Source: Verrucomicrobiota bacterium
Lineage (GTDB): Bacteria; Verrucomicrobiota; Verrucomicrobiia; Verrucomicrobiales; DEV007
Length of the DNA stretch: 21,479 bases
NCBI GenBank assembly: GCA_020629815.1
Contig: JAHDCN010000020.1
Location: 1 to 21,479, forward strand
Direction of reading: 5' to 3'
Each line of letters opens with the position of its first letter. The stretch's first letter is position 1. Position numbers and translations under genes: made by a program. This document shows, piece after piece, positions 7,738 to 16,025 of the stretch. A model generated the notes under the pieces. That model did no database searches. It was not told where the DNA came from and saw only the letters and a program-made list of their open reading frames with translations.

Positions 7738-8871
7738 GGATCTTTCACCGATCGGAGTGATCGGTTGATCGCTGGTAGGACCTGTGTAGTGAGTGAGCGG
7801 ACGATACAGACGATTGTCATCGAGCTGCTCGAGCACTTGGGCGGTCCATCCACCTGCGCGGGAAATCGCAAAAATCGGGGTAAACAAATCGGTCGGAATT
7901 CCGAGCGAGTAGTAAACCGTGGCGGAGTAGAAATCGACGTTGGCGTTGAGATTCTTACGCTCGCGCATCAACTCGGCAATGCGCTCCGACATGTTAATCC
8001 ACTTAGCTTCACCCAGTTCTTCGGTGAGCTTCACAGCCATTTTACGGAGATGAGGAGCACGAGGGTCTAGCACCTTGTAAACACGGTGACCGATTCCCAT
8101 GATCTTTTTCTTATTTGTGAGGCAGTCCTCTACGTAGGCATCGACTTTGTCTTCATCGCCGATCTCCTGAAGCATGTGGATTACTCCTTCGTTGGCACCG
8201 CCGTGAAGAGGTCCCTTCAGAGTTCCAATAGCTGATGTAATCGCCGAATACATGTCCGACAAGGTCGCAATGGTCACACGGGAGCTGAATGTCGATGCAT
8301 TCATGCCGTGGTCGGCGTGAAGAATGTAGGCGACATCCAGAGTTTTGGTCGCTTCGGCACCGGGCTCTTCGTTGTTGATCAAATACAGGAAGTGTCCTGC
8401 TTCGCTGAGATCTTTTCTCACGGGAGGAAGGCTTTTCCCCTGACGGGCGCGGTGGTAGTAAGCAACGATCAAGGGAACTTTCGCCACGATGGAAAGGGCG
8501 CGTTCTTCGTTCAGGGCACGATCCTGGTCTTCGCCCCGTGTGTCATACAGACCGAGCATACTGACGCCGGTCCGGAGCACTTCCATCGGATTAGCGTTGT
8601 CTGGTGCAGCCTGAAGGAAGTCAATGACTCCCTGTGGCAGATCACGTTGAGCGCGAAGTGTCTCGGTCAAATCGTCCAGCTCGCTCTGAGTCGGCAATTT
8701 CCCCCGGTGAAGCAGGTAAAGAACTTCTTCGAAAGTGCAGTTTTCCACCAGATCATTGATGTTGTAACCTCGATAACGAAGAATTCCGTCGAGCCCGTGC
8801 ACATCTGATAACGCCGATTCATTGGCGATAACTCCTTCTAATCCTTTGGCGTATTCTGGTGTTTCGGACAT
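7735..8871 (-). CDS. gltA: Citrate synthase
   Basis: Condenses acetyl-CoA with oxaloacetate to citrate, the entry step of the TCA cycle. The protein is 378 aa from ATG 8871 (MSETPEYAKG); a GTG 21 nt upstream is possible but less convincing. Catalytic residues are visible: H223 in GPLHGGANEG, H262 in GIGHRVYK and D313 in NVDFYSA; ILHADHGMNAST is at 182-194. The length fits the shorter form rather than the roughly 430-residue allosteric type of enterobacteria. A 2-methylcitrate synthase role cannot be excluded by sequence alone, but proximity to sucC/sucD favours the TCA cycle. A sigma70-like promoter lies upstream, and the stop codon is the TGA at the edge of the 22-bp repeat array. Confidence 0.96.
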   Translation of the reverse strand: MSETPEYAKGLEGVIANESALSDVHGLDGILRYRGYNINDLVENCTFEEVLYLLHRGKLPTQSELDDLTETLRAQRDLPQGVIDFLQAAPDNANPMEVLRTGVSMLGLYDTRGEDQDRALNEERALSIVAKVPLIVAYYHRARQGKSLPPVRKDLSEAGHFLYLINNEEPGAEATKTLDVAYILHADHGMNASTFSSRVTIATLSDMYSAITSAIGTLKGPLHGGANEGVIHMLQEIGDEDKVDAYVEDCLTNKKKIMGIGHRVYKVLDPRAPHLRKMAVKLTEELGEAKWINMSERIAELMRERKNLNANVDFYSATVYYSLGIPTDLFTPIFAISRAGGWTAQVLEQLDDNRLYRPLTHYTGPTSDQPITPIGERS

Positions 8872-8915
8872 GACAAATAGAACGGGGTTCACCCGTTTGT
8901 AAAAGGTGAGCCTCT

Positions 8916-8944
8916 TATATAGATACGGTCGTAGTAAGAATCAA
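8916..8944 (-). promoter_or_regulatory. Sigma70-like promoter for citrate synthase
   Basis: On the minus strand, TTGATT (8944-8939) is separated by 17 bp from TATATA (8921-8916). Transcription would start about 8908, leaving a leader of roughly 37 nt to ATG 8871. It lies in the 83-bp gap after sucD, so citrate synthase can be transcribed independently of the suc genes. Assigned by resemblance to the general bacterial consensus only. Confidence 0.5.
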
Positions 8945-8954
8945 GAGACAAGAA

Positions 8955-9851
8955 TTACCCAATTGCCTTCAGCAGGGCTGCTCCCATTTCCGCCGGTGTT
9001 TCGGCAACCTCGATTCCCGCATCGCGAAGCGCTTCTTTTTTCGCAGCTGCGGTTCCTTTTCCTCCACTTACGATCGCCCCGGCGTGACCCATACGACGTC
9101 CCGGAGGAGCTGTGGCCCCGGCGATGAATGCTGCGATCGGTTTGTCACAGTTTTCAGCCGCCCAGGCAGCTGCTTCTTCCTCTGCAGAGCCGCCGATTTC
9201 GCCGATCATGATGATCGATTCGGTCTCCGGATCGTCATTGAAAAGTTTCAAAACATCAGTGTGTGAGGTGCCATTGATCGGATCACCGCCAATACCTACG
9301 CAGGTACTTTGGCCCAAACCGATTTCAGAAACCTGCCAGACGGCTTCGTAGGTGAGTGTTCCACTACGGGATACAACGCCTACGCTTCCGCGTTTGTGGA
9401 TGTATCCGGGAGCAATGCCGATCCGGCAGCCGCCCTGAGAATTTTCACCACGTCCCGGTGTCACGATACCCGGGCAATTCGGTCCGATGAGCCTGGTTCC
9501 GCTGCCCTCCATCGCAGAGCGAACGCGCATCATGTCTTGAACTGGAATTCCTTCAGTGATGGCTACGACAAGCTCGACTCCAGCGTCTACGGCTTCGAGA
9601 ATTGCATCTCCGGCAAAGGGAGGTGGTACAAAAATTGCCGAAACGGTAGCGCCTGTTTGTTCCACTGCTTCGTCGACGGTGTCGAAAATCGGAACGCCGG
9701 TATCTTCAAATTCTTTGCCGCCCTTTCCGGGAGTCACTCCTGCTACGACCTTGGTGCCGTAATCGACACTGAGTTTCGCGTGACGTCCTCCAAAGGACCC
9801 GGTGATGCCCTGGATCAGGACTTTTGTGTTTTCGTCTACAAGGATGGCCAT
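8955..9851 (-). CDS. sucD: Succinyl-CoA synthetase (ligase) alpha subunit
   Basis: 298 aa, family-standard length. Partners with SucC to convert succinyl-CoA and NDP/Pi to succinate, CoA and NTP in the TCA cycle. The CoA-binding Rossmann region is [35 protein letters not shown] at the N-terminus (written here only to show the motif order: ITGSFG, then GVTPGKGG). Also seen are [13 protein letters not shown] (121-133) and the phosphorylated active-site histidine H256 in [10 protein letters not shown]. No Shine-Dalgarno sequence precedes the ATG. Unusually, sucC does not directly precede it: a QueD/PTPS-like gene lies between, and 95 bp separate that gene from sucD. Confidence 0.97.
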   Translation of the reverse strand: MAILVDENTKVLIQGITGSFGGRHAKLSVDYGTKVVAGVTPGKGGKEFEDTGVPIFDTVDEAVEQTGATVSAIFVPPPFAGDAILEAVDAGVELVVAITEGIPVQDMMRVRSAMEGSGTRLIGPNCPGIVTPGRGENSQGGCRIGIAPGYIHKRGSVGVVSRSGTLTYEAVWQVSEIGLGQSTCVGIGGDPINGTSHTDVLKLFNDDPETESIIMIGEIGGSAEEEAAAWAAENCDKPIAAFIAGATAPPGRRMGHAGAIVSGGKGTAAAKKEALRDAGIEVAETPAEMGAALLKAIG

Positions 9852-9946
9852 CGTAAAGTAGTTTGAAGTTCGTTGTGTTAGTTGTCAGAAAAGCTGCGCA
9901 AATGTAGGGGGAAGTAAGGTTCTCGCCAGTAGAAGATTCGAAACTT

Positions 9947-10486
9947 TTAGAAATCGTTAATCGTGGTGTCGGGGCGATTCCACCAGTGTTGGTCTCCACT
10001 GGGCACGACAGAAGCCAGCTCGGCTGGATAAAACGAAACGGAATTCGTAGGAGTTTCCTGAATGGTCAATTTGCGACAGGCAAAATCAGGGTTTTCCTCC
10101 TGCAAAAAGCTGTGAAGTTTGGTAGCGAAACAAGCGGCCCGAATTTCTGTGGTCGGGTCGCCGGGTGTGACCAGAAGTTTGGTTGCCAAATCCGGTTCGT
10201 TAGACTGAAAGTAATCAATCAGAGGATCCCCGGAGCCAAGATGAAAGGAGTGATCCACCGATTTGTCGATCCACTGAAACCACCGGCCTTTGATTCGGGA
10301 AAACTCGACCAACATATTGGTGCGATCGTCCAGACCTCTGTTGCCGGTTTCGACTAACTCGACTTCGACCACTTCATCGTGACCATGTGGGATACGGCAG
10401 TTCGGCGCCTCGCCACTGATGAGGCGGTGCGCCATGCTGTAGCGACGGTTAAATCGCAGCACGAAACCGAAACCGTCTTGGCTCAT
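9947..10486 (-). CDS. 6-pyruvoyl-tetrahydropterin synthase / QueD-family protein
   Basis: 179 aa, somewhat longer than the usual 120-140. Family residues are present: zinc-ligand histidines H20 (YSMAHRL), H34 and H36 (HGHDEVVEVEL), catalytic Cys30 in NCRIPHGH, the D78-H79 pair (SVDHSFHL), E114 (PTTEIRAACFATKL) and E144 in the substrate-binding QETPT motif. In bacteria this fold usually acts as 6-carboxy-5,6,7,8-tetrahydropterin synthase in queuosine/7-deazaguanine synthesis; other members act on pterins. It lies between sucC (9 bp upstream) and sucD (95 bp downstream) on the same strand, an unexpected partner. No queC, queE or queF is in the window, so the pathway cannot be told from context. 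Confidence 0.85.
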   Translation of the reverse strand: MSQDGFGFVLRFNRRYSMAHRLISGEAPNCRIPHGHDEVVEVELVETGNRGLDDRTNMLVEFSRIKGRWFQWIDKSVDHSFHLGSGDPLIDYFQSNEPDLATKLLVTPGDPTTEIRAACFATKLHSFLQEENPDFACRKLTIQETPTNSVSFYPAELASVVPSGDQHWWNRPDTTINDF

Positions 10487-10495
10487 TCAGAAGTG

Positions 10496-11680
10496 TCAGG
10501 CGGCGATCGCTTTCACCGCTTTTTCTGCTGCATCCGCCAAATCGTCGCCGCGGATAATGTCTACGCCGGAGTTGGCCAGCGTTTCTTTTCCGGCAGCTAC
10601 ATTGTTCCCTTCGAGACGAACAATCAGCGGAACATTGACATTTACTTCGCCACAGGCGGCGACAATCCCTTTTGCAATGACGTCGCAGTCCATGATGCCA
10701 CCGAAAATGTTTACCAGGATGGCTTTCACGTTGGGATCACCAAGGATGATTTTGAAAGCGTTCTGAACCTGCTCTTGTGTCGCACCACCACCTACGTCGA
10801 GGAAATTGGCCGGCTCACCGCCGTAGTGCTTGATGATATCCATGGTCGCCATGGCAAGTCCGGCACCGTTGACGAGGCAGGCAATGTTGCCATCGAGACC
10901 AATGTAGTTCAGGTCAAACTCTGCCGCGGCCACTTCGCGTGGATCTTCTTCCGAAGGATCGTGAAGCTCTTCGATGTCGGGGTGGCGATACAGCGCGTTG
11001 TCGTCAAAGTCGAACTTGGCATCGAGCGCCAGAACCTGACCGTCCGGAGTAGTCACCAATGGATTGATTTCGACCATCGAGCAGTCGCATTCCATAAACA
11101 GTCGGAACAAGGCCTTCAGCAGTTTCGCGAATTGCTTGGCGGAATCGCCTTCAAAACCGAGACGCGAAGCAAGCTTGCGAACCTCATAAGGCTGCAGTCC
11201 TGCCAATGGATGGATAGCTTCGTGGAAAATTTTATCAGGTGTCTGCTCGGCAACATCTTCGATGTTCACACCGCCTTCTGTACTGGCTACGATCACTGGT
11301 GACCGGCTATCCCGGTCCATCAGGATGGCAAGGTAGTATTCTTTCTCGATATCGACCGCCTCGGCGATCATGATTTTGCTGACCAGCTTGCCTTCCTCTC
11401 CGGTTTGGTGTGTGACCAATGTTTCGCCAATCATCTTCCCGGCGATTTCGCCTGCTTCGTCTGCGCTTTTCACCAGATGAACTCCACCTTGGAACCCATT
11501 CTTAAAAGTTCCTTTTCCCCGGCCACCGGCATGTACCTGAGCCTTTACCACGACTTGGTCAGCTCCCATTTCAGTAGCGATTTGTTTTGCCTCTTCAGCA
11601 TTGCTGGCAACCTGCCCTTTCGGAGATGGGACGCCAAATTTTTCGAAGAGTTCCTTGGCCTGATATTCGTGGATGTTCAT
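10496..11680 (-). CDS. sucC: Succinyl-CoA synthetase (ligase) beta subunit
   Basis: 394 aa, the usual length. Begins [18 protein letters not shown], the conserved start of the ATP-grasp domain; [12 protein letters not shown] follows near residue 46. The C-terminal CoA-ligase domain shows [18 protein letters not shown] and FLDVGGGA, then [13 protein letters not shown]. Carries the nucleotide-binding half of the TCA-cycle enzyme, partner of SucD. It is the first gene of the sucC-queD-like-sucD group. A possible promoter lies 22-49 bp upstream, and the preceding transcript is closed by the 11755-11785 terminator. Confidence 0.97.
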   Translation of the reverse strand: MNIHEYQAKELFEKFGVPSPKGQVASNAEEAKQIATEMGADQVVVKAQVHAGGRGKGTFKNGFQGGVHLVKSADEAGEIAGKMIGETLVTHQTGEEGKLVSKIMIAEAVDIEKEYYLAILMDRDSRSPVIVASTEGGVNIEDVAEQTPDKIFHEAIHPLAGLQPYEVRKLASRLGFEGDSAKQFAKLLKALFRLFMECDCSMVEINPLVTTPDGQVLALDAKFDFDDNALYRHPDIEELHDPSEEDPREVAAAEFDLNYIGLDGNIACLVNGAGLAMATMDIIKHYGGEPANFLDVGGGATQEQVQNAFKIILGDPNVKAILVNIFGGIMDCDVIAKGIVAACGEVNVNVPLIVRLEGNNVAAGKETLANSGVDIIRGDDLADAAEKAVKAIAA

Positions 11681-11701
11681 GGGTAAATTTTCGAGCGCGG
11701 C

Positions 11702-11729
11702 AACTTACGGGGTGCCCCCCGCAGGTCAA
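11702..11729 (-). promoter_or_regulatory. Possible sucC promoter with hairpin in spacer
   Basis: On the minus strand, TTGACC (11729-11724), a 16-bp spacer and TAAGTT (11707-11702) give a weak sigma70-like match. The spacer contains a 5-bp GC hairpin (CGGGG 11708-11712/CCCCG 11717-11721, 4-nt loop). The location just after the terminator of the preceding transcript and just before sucC is right for a promoter, but the -10 box is poor. Confidence 0.35.
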
Positions 11730-11754
11730 GGTAGAAACGGCTCAGGTTGTGCAC

Positions 11755-11785
11755 AAAAAAGGCACCGCGGGTAGCCCCGGGTGCC
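11755..11785 (-). terminator. Rho-independent terminator of the gmk-coaC-coaB-lipoprotein transcript
   Basis: On the minus strand, a stem GGCACC-CGGG/CCCG-GGTGCC (11761-11785, one bulged base, 4-nt loop) is followed directly by six T (11760-11755). It starts 22 bp after the stop of the Tyr/His-rich lipoprotein gene and separates it from the sucC promoter region. Confidence 0.88.
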
Positions 11786-11807
11786 TCTTCAGAAATGGTT
11801 GGAGTGA

Positions 11808-12263
11808 TTAGCTTTTCTTTTTCTTTTGGCTGCTGCCTCCTCTTGAGGCCGCGGCCCGCGCCCGGATTGCGTCGGAACGGTTTCGCGCAGTCGCACGGGC
11901 ATTGTATGTCGACGGTTTTCTGTCCGCAACTTTCTTGACCGGAGCCGGCTTTGTCATTTTTACCGGTGGCTTCTTAGTCGAAGTCTTTTTCGGTGCGCCC
12001 TTGTGGCTGTGTCCGTGGCCGTGATTATGATGACAGTAACCGCCTCCGCCCCCACCATAATAAGGGCCTCTGCTGCGGTAATAGTAATTGTTCGAATAAG
12101 ATCTCGGGTAGTAGTACGAATTGTAACCGACCGGGTAATAACTGCGATTGTATCCGGATCCTACATGACCGTAATAGCCATCCTCGTAGTAACAACTGGT
12201 TAGGAGGAATGAGCTGGCCAGGAGAAATCCGAGAAACAGTAAGGAGGAGTTTCTCTTTTTCAT
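11808..12263 (-). CDS. Tyr/His/Gly-rich small lipoprotein, function unknown
   Basis: 151 aa from ATG 12263 (an upstream in-frame start adds MLQADD and is less likely). Residues 1-23 are a lipoprotein signal, MKKRNSSLLFLGFLLASS, with lipobox LLTSC and Cys24. The mature part begins with a tyrosine-rich stretch (YYEDGYY, NSYYYPRSY, NNYYYRSRGPYY), then GGGGGG, then a histidine cluster CHHNHGHGHSHKG that could bind metal, then a Lys/Pro/Arg-rich basic tail ending SQKKKKS. Low-complexity composition gives no family assignment. It follows coaB by 46 bp and precedes a strong terminator, so it is probably the last gene of that operon. A surface or envelope role is inference from the lipoprotein signal and basic tail. 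Confidence 0.78.
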   Translation of the reverse strand: MKKRNSSLLFLGFLLASSFLLTSCYYEDGYYGHVGSGYNRSYYPVGYNSYYYPRSYSNNYYYRSRGPYYGGGGGGYCHHNHGHGHSHKGAPKKTSTKKPPVKMTKPAPVKKVADRKPSTYNARATARNRSDAIRARAAASRGGSSQKKKKS

Positions 12264-12309
12264 ATCGTCTGCTTGTAACAAAATTGGAGTCCCTTGGCTA
12301 GTCCCAAAG

Positions 12310-12942
12310 TCACTGCTTTTCGATCAGTGAAATCAGGGACTTCGCGATATCGTCTTTCGACTGGGTCGGCAGTGAGAGCGGATCTTCGCTGTCGCGGGAG
12401 AAAATTTTCACCTCGTTTTGGTCGCTACCAAATCCGATATCGGAACGGCTCACATCGTTCGCAACGAGGAGATCGCAGCCTTTTCGCTCCATTTTTTCCC
12501 GGGCATACTTCTCGAGTTCACGTGTTTCCGCGGCAAAGCCCACCAGAATACCGTCGAAGCCCATTATGCTTCGGGCGCTTCCAAGGATGTCTCGCGTTTT
12601 CTCCATCTCGATCACTAGCCGATCTTCTGATTTCTTGATCTTTTCACTCTCGATCATGCAGGGGCGGTAATCAGCCACAGCGGCACAGAAAACGGCGGCG
12701 TCCACTTTGTTGATCTCGGATTCTACGGCCTCATACATTTCATCAGCGGAAATCACGGGAACGAATTCGACCTTTTCCGGAGGAGCGAGGCAGACAGGGC
12801 CGGAAATCAGTACGACATCGTGTCCGGCCTGTGTTGCCGCCCGGGCGATGGCATAGCCCATTTTTCCCGAGGAGCGATTGGACAGATAGCGAACCGGATC
12901 AATGGCTTCACGAGTTGGTCCGGCAGTTAGAAGAATTCTCAC
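12310..12942 (-). CDS. coaB: Phosphopantothenate-cysteine ligase (CoaB), stand-alone
   Basis: 210 aa from GTG 12942. Joins 4'-phosphopantothenate and cysteine in coenzyme A synthesis. Motifs: RILLTAGPTREAIDPVRYLS then NRSSGKMGYAIA at the N-terminus; CAAVADYRP; EKIKK, where the conserved lysine sits; and LVGFAAET. In most bacteria this is the C-terminal half of a fused CoaBC (Dfp). Here it is a separate frame whose GTG start overlaps the coaC stop by four bases (GTGA, 12942-12939), predicting translational coupling. The longer open frame extending back to 13014 encodes only shadow sequence of coaC and is not used. Length matches the CoaB domain alone. Confidence 0.93.
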   Translation of the reverse strand: MRILLTAGPTREAIDPVRYLSNRSSGKMGYAIARAATQAGHDVVLISGPVCLAPPEKVEFVPVISADEMYEAVESEINKVDAAVFCAAVADYRPCMIESEKIKKSEDRLVIEMEKTRDILGSARSIMGFDGILVGFAAETRELEKYAREKMERKGCDLLVANDVSRSDIGFGSDQNEVKIFSRDSEDPLSLPTQSKDDIAKSLISLIEKQ

Positions 12943-13490
12943 GACAGCTTCCGGTTGATAGCTTCGACGATACCCTCGACCGGCCAGAGCCTGCCTGTGC
13001 CTTCGTAACCGCACGCCAGCATGCCCTCTTCAGGGCCAATGAATTCTACGCCCCGCTTTTTCAACGTTTCTACATTCTCGACGGTGGCGGGATGCTCCCA
13101 CATTTTCCCATTCATGGCGGGAGCGATCAAAATCGGAGCCAATGTCGCGAGATGAATCGCTCCCAACGCGTCGTCTGCCAGTCCGTGGCTGAATTTTGCG
13201 ATTACGTTCGCGGTCGCAGGTGCTACCACTAATAGATCGGCATTATCGGCCAGTTCAATGTGGCCCGGGTGCCAGTTTTGCTTTTCATCGTAGAGGCTGG
13301 TAGTGACTGGCTGCCGTGACAGAACTTGCAGGGTAAGCGGCGTGATAAACTCAGTTGCATCACGGGTCATCACCACATGGACTTCGTGCCCATCCTTGCG
13401 CAACTGGCTAACCAAATCTGCAGCCTTGTAGGCAGCAATCGATCCGCTTACACCGATTACGATGTTCTTTGCTTTCTTAGTCTTTGCCAC
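12939..13490 (-). CDS. coaC: Phosphopantothenoylcysteine decarboxylase (CoaC), stand-alone
   Basis: 183 aa from GTG 13490. FMN-dependent flavoprotein that decarboxylates 4'-phosphopantothenoylcysteine in coenzyme A synthesis. Motifs: VIGVSGSIAAYKAADLV (11-27), catalytic H77 in GHIELA, APATANVIAKFSHGLADD, the PAMNGKMW motif with N127, and the C160 flap in GMLACGYEGTGR. It is the N-terminal half of the usual CoaBC fusion but ends with a stop, with coaB starting in the overlapping GTGA. gmk lies 35 bp upstream. gmk-(rpoZ)-coaBC is a common bacterial order; rpoZ is absent here. Confidence 0.95.
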   Translation of the reverse strand: MAKTKKAKNIVIGVSGSIAAYKAADLVSQLRKDGHEVHVVMTRDATEFITPLTLQVLSRQPVTTSLYDEKQNWHPGHIELADNADLLVVAPATANVIAKFSHGLADDALGAIHLATLAPILIAPAMNGKMWEHPATVENVETLKKRGVEFIGPEEGMLACGYEGTGRLWPVEGIVEAINRKLS

Positions 13491-13525
13491 GCGACACTAT
13501 AACGCTAAAAACGGGTCGCTTCCTC

Positions 13526-14182
13526 TTACAAATCCAATTCTGCCTGAGAGGAGTTTTTGATCTCAAAATCGGACGCGCGATAACGGCTGGATCGGTGGCG
13601 TTCGGCGGTGAGAACTGCCTCAAACGCTGCGAGGTCTTGCTCGCGGCTGCCGCTGACAATCGTATATCCGTATTCCTGCCAATGGCTCATTTCCTCATGC
13701 GCATTGTGCAGGCGCAGATCCAACTGTTCGCGGGTCTCGGTTCCCCGGCTGTCGAGTCGATTGGCCAGTTCTTCATCATTTGGGGGCAGTATGAAAATAT
13801 CGATCAGAGCGTTTTGGATGATAGTGTCGTTGACGCCCCGGACCAGATCGGCGCCCTGTACGTCGATATCCATCAACACATCGCGGCCAGCGCGAATGTG
13901 CTCGATTACCTCGGATTTGAGGGTTCCATACAGGTTGCCGTGAACCTCCGCGTATTCGAGAAACTCGCCTCTCGTGGCCCGTTTCTCGAAATCGTCGCGG
14001 GTTAAGAAAAAGTAATCGTCGCCGTCTTTCTCGCCTTCGCGAGGAGAGCGTGTCGTCGCTGATGTGGCATAGAATGCATTCTCATCCGCGGCAGTAAAGG
14101 CACGACACAGGGTGGTTTTGCCGGAGCCCGATGGGCCGGAAACCACGCACAGAATTCCGCTCCGTTGGAGGTTGCTGCTCAC
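13526..14182 (-). CDS. gmk: Guanylate kinase
   Basis: 218 aa from GTG 14182 (no in-frame ATG nearby). Phosphorylates GMP to GDP with ATP; cytoplasmic. The P-loop is GPSGSGKTT (residues 16-24). GMP-binding elements follow: TSATTRSPREGEKDGDDYFFL, then FLEYAEVHGNLYGT and DVLMDIDVQGA. A short C-terminal tail (FEIKNSSQAELDL) extends past the standard domain. Forms a likely operon with coaC and coaB; the sulfatase gene ends 40 bp upstream. Confidence 0.96.
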   Translation of the reverse strand: MSSNLQRSGILCVVSGPSGSGKTTLCRAFTAADENAFYATSATTRSPREGEKDGDDYFFLTRDDFEKRATRGEFLEYAEVHGNLYGTLKSEVIEHIRAGRDVLMDIDVQGADLVRGVNDTIIQNALIDIFILPPNDEELANRLDSRGTETREQLDLRLHNAHEEMSHWQEYGYTIVSGSREQDLAAFEAVLTAERHRSSRYRASDFEIKNSSQAELDL

Positions 14183-14222
14183 GCGAAAATGGATACCAAA
14201 TACCCAGTCCCGGCAAATGGAA

Positions 14223-15971
14223 TCATTGCTTTATCAACTCGAGAGAGTGGAAGTCGATTGCTTCCTCACCTGCGATCTTTGGTGCCGACAAAAGCAGTGT
14301 TTGGTGACCCTTCTCCAGACGGATCGTGCCCATTGGCAAAGGGCGGAAGTCTTTCACGATGTAGTGTGAGTTCTCCATTCGCTCCTTCGAGTTGTCATAA
14401 AATGGAGGATCAAAAGCTTCGGTAACGATTGCTTCGCAGTGATCTCCTTCTCTCTGCGCGAGTCGAATGGTCGCTCCCACATCTTCCTTTCTACAGGTGT
14501 AAAAAACGGTCGCAGCAAATTCGCCTGCCGCCTTCACATCGACTTGGTATGAAATGGAATCGTCTGGGCTTTTCCAGTTCTCGAAAAACGAATTGTTCGG
14601 GGCCTTCGCGCTTCTCGAAATGGAAGGACCATCTTCCACGCCGTCCCTTGCAGGTAGTGTCGTAGACCGGTCGTAGCCAACAGTAAAAGGGCGTCCGGCT
14701 GATGCTTCGATGTGCGGTTTCATGGCCGTGGAAAATTCGGCAGCAGACTTGCGCAGGCGTTCCGCAATCTCCGGAAACTGATCGGAAACTTCCTTTGTTT
14801 GGCCTCGGTCCGCCGCGATGTCGAAAAGTTTCCCCTGTTGGTCCAATCGATATTTTGCAGTGCGAACCGTTACTTTGTTTCTCCACATACTGAACAGTTC
14901 CCGATCGGGTAGGTTGGTTTCTTTTCCGGTCAGTAATTTAGCAAAACTTCTACCATCAACAGGTTGGTTGGTTTCCATGGGAAGCTCTGCGAGTTCTGCA
15001 AGAGTGGGCAGCAAATCGATCGCGGCACAAACTGGTTCGACCTGATGTCCGGCAGAGATTTCGGCAGGCCAGCGGACCAAAAGAGGGGAGCGCAGTCCAC
15101 CTTCGTCGAGATTGCCTTTTTTGCCTTTCATGCCGCCGTTCCACCGAAAGGAATTCGGTCCGTTGTCGGAAAAAAACAGGATAATGGTGTCTTCTTCCAG
15201 ATCGTGTTTTTTCAACGTCTCGAGAATTCGGCCGATATTCCAGTCGATGTTTTCCACCATGGCCAGCGCAGCGCGAGTCATTTGAGGGTCTTCGCGTTTG
15301 GGGTCATGAAATTTCATTGAGGGCTCGCGGTCGGCAAATTTTTCGAACCAGCGGTCGCCGATAATCATCGGGCTGTGTGGGGTATTGTAAGGGACGTAAC
15401 AGAAGAAAGGTTTCTCCCGATTCTTTTCAATGAACTGAATCGCCCGGTCTGTGAAATCATCGACGACATAGCCGTTGCCTTTGATCTTTGTCTTGTTGTG
15501 ATCGAGCGGAGGGCTGTAGTAGGCACCCCAGTGTCCGGAGGTGAAACCGTAGAATTCGTCGAAGCCGCGATCATTCGGATGGTAGGGTGACTGAGTGCCG
15601 TTGTGCCATTTGCCGAAAGCACCGGTAGTGTAGCCATTTTTGCGGAACACATTGGCGATCGTAGTCTCATCAACATTGAGTCGTCCTTCGCCGCGACTGA
15701 CCCCCGTTACGCCTGTTTTCGGGTGATACCTGCCAGTCAAAAACTCCGCCCGGGTCGGAGCGCAGACGGCGCAGACGTAGAAGTTCTGGAGCATGGCCCC
15801 CTCTTTACCTAGTGAGTCAATGTTGGGAGTTTCGAGGTTGGTGTTGCCATGAATACTCAGATCGCCCCAGCCCTGGTCGTCAGTCAGAAAAATGACCACG
15901 TTGGGTTTTGCGAATGAAGTGTTCGCGGTGATGCCAAAGAGCAATAGAACAACAGCGGTGAATGCTTTCAT
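14223..15971 (-). CDS. Exported sulfatase (arylsulfatase family, S1-type)
   Basis: 582 aa from ATG 15971, with signal peptide 1-21 (MKAFTAVVLLLFG... ending SFA before KPNVVIF). The N-terminal metal site DDQGWGD has D31-D32. The formylglycine motif CAPTR is at C70-R74, with Cys70 the residue expected to be oxidised by a formylglycine-generating enzyme. Other active-site residues are K121 and H123 (FGKWHNG), H199 (NTPHSP) and D269-N270 (FFSDNG). After the catalytic part, about 130 residues form a likely beta-rich C-terminal domain (YQVDVKAAGEFAATVFYTC...), possibly for substrate binding. Substrate is unknown; such enzymes release sulfate from sulfated polysaccharides. It follows the ferritin-like gene by 54 bp. 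An alternative upstream start would bury the signal peptide. Confidence 0.95.
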   Translation of the reverse strand: MKAFTAVVLLLFGITANTSFAKPNVVIFLTDDQGWGDLSIHGNTNLETPNIDSLGKEGAMLQNFYVCAVCAPTRAEFLTGRYHPKTGVTGVSRGEGRLNVDETTIANVFRKNGYTTGAFGKWHNGTQSPYHPNDRGFDEFYGFTSGHWGAYYSPPLDHNKTKIKGNGYVVDDFTDRAIQFIEKNREKPFFCYVPYNTPHSPMIIGDRWFEKFADREPSMKFHDPKREDPQMTRAALAMVENIDWNIGRILETLKKHDLEEDTIILFFSDNGPNSFRWNGGMKGKKGNLDEGGLRSPLLVRWPAEISAGHQVEPVCAAIDLLPTLAELAELPMETNQPVDGRSFAKLLTGKETNLPDRELFSMWRNKVTVRTAKYRLDQQGKLFDIAADRGQTKEVSDQFPEIAERLRKSAAEFSTAMKPHIEASAGRPFTVGYDRSTTLPARDGVEDGPSISRSAKAPNNSFFENWKSPDDSISYQVDVKAAGEFAATVFYTCRKEDVGATIRLAQREGDHCEAIVTEAFDPPFYDNSKERMENSHYIVKDFRPLPMGTIRLEKGHQTLLLSAPKIAGEEAIDFHSLELIKQ

Positions 15972-16025
15972 GGTAAGAAACTGTGACCCAAAAGCTAAGC
16001 CTGCCAAGTTCCCGAATAGCGGCGA

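Noticed and set aside
10379..11302. 307-codon plus-strand open frame opposite sucC
   Set aside because: Shadow of a strongly conserved gene; no domain or signal in the translation.
14826..14841. CCCCTGTTGGTCC in the sulfatase gene as another copy of the 22-bp repeat
   Set aside because: Single partial core, one base shorter than the consensus, no second core 22 bp away, and it is explained by the local coding sequence.
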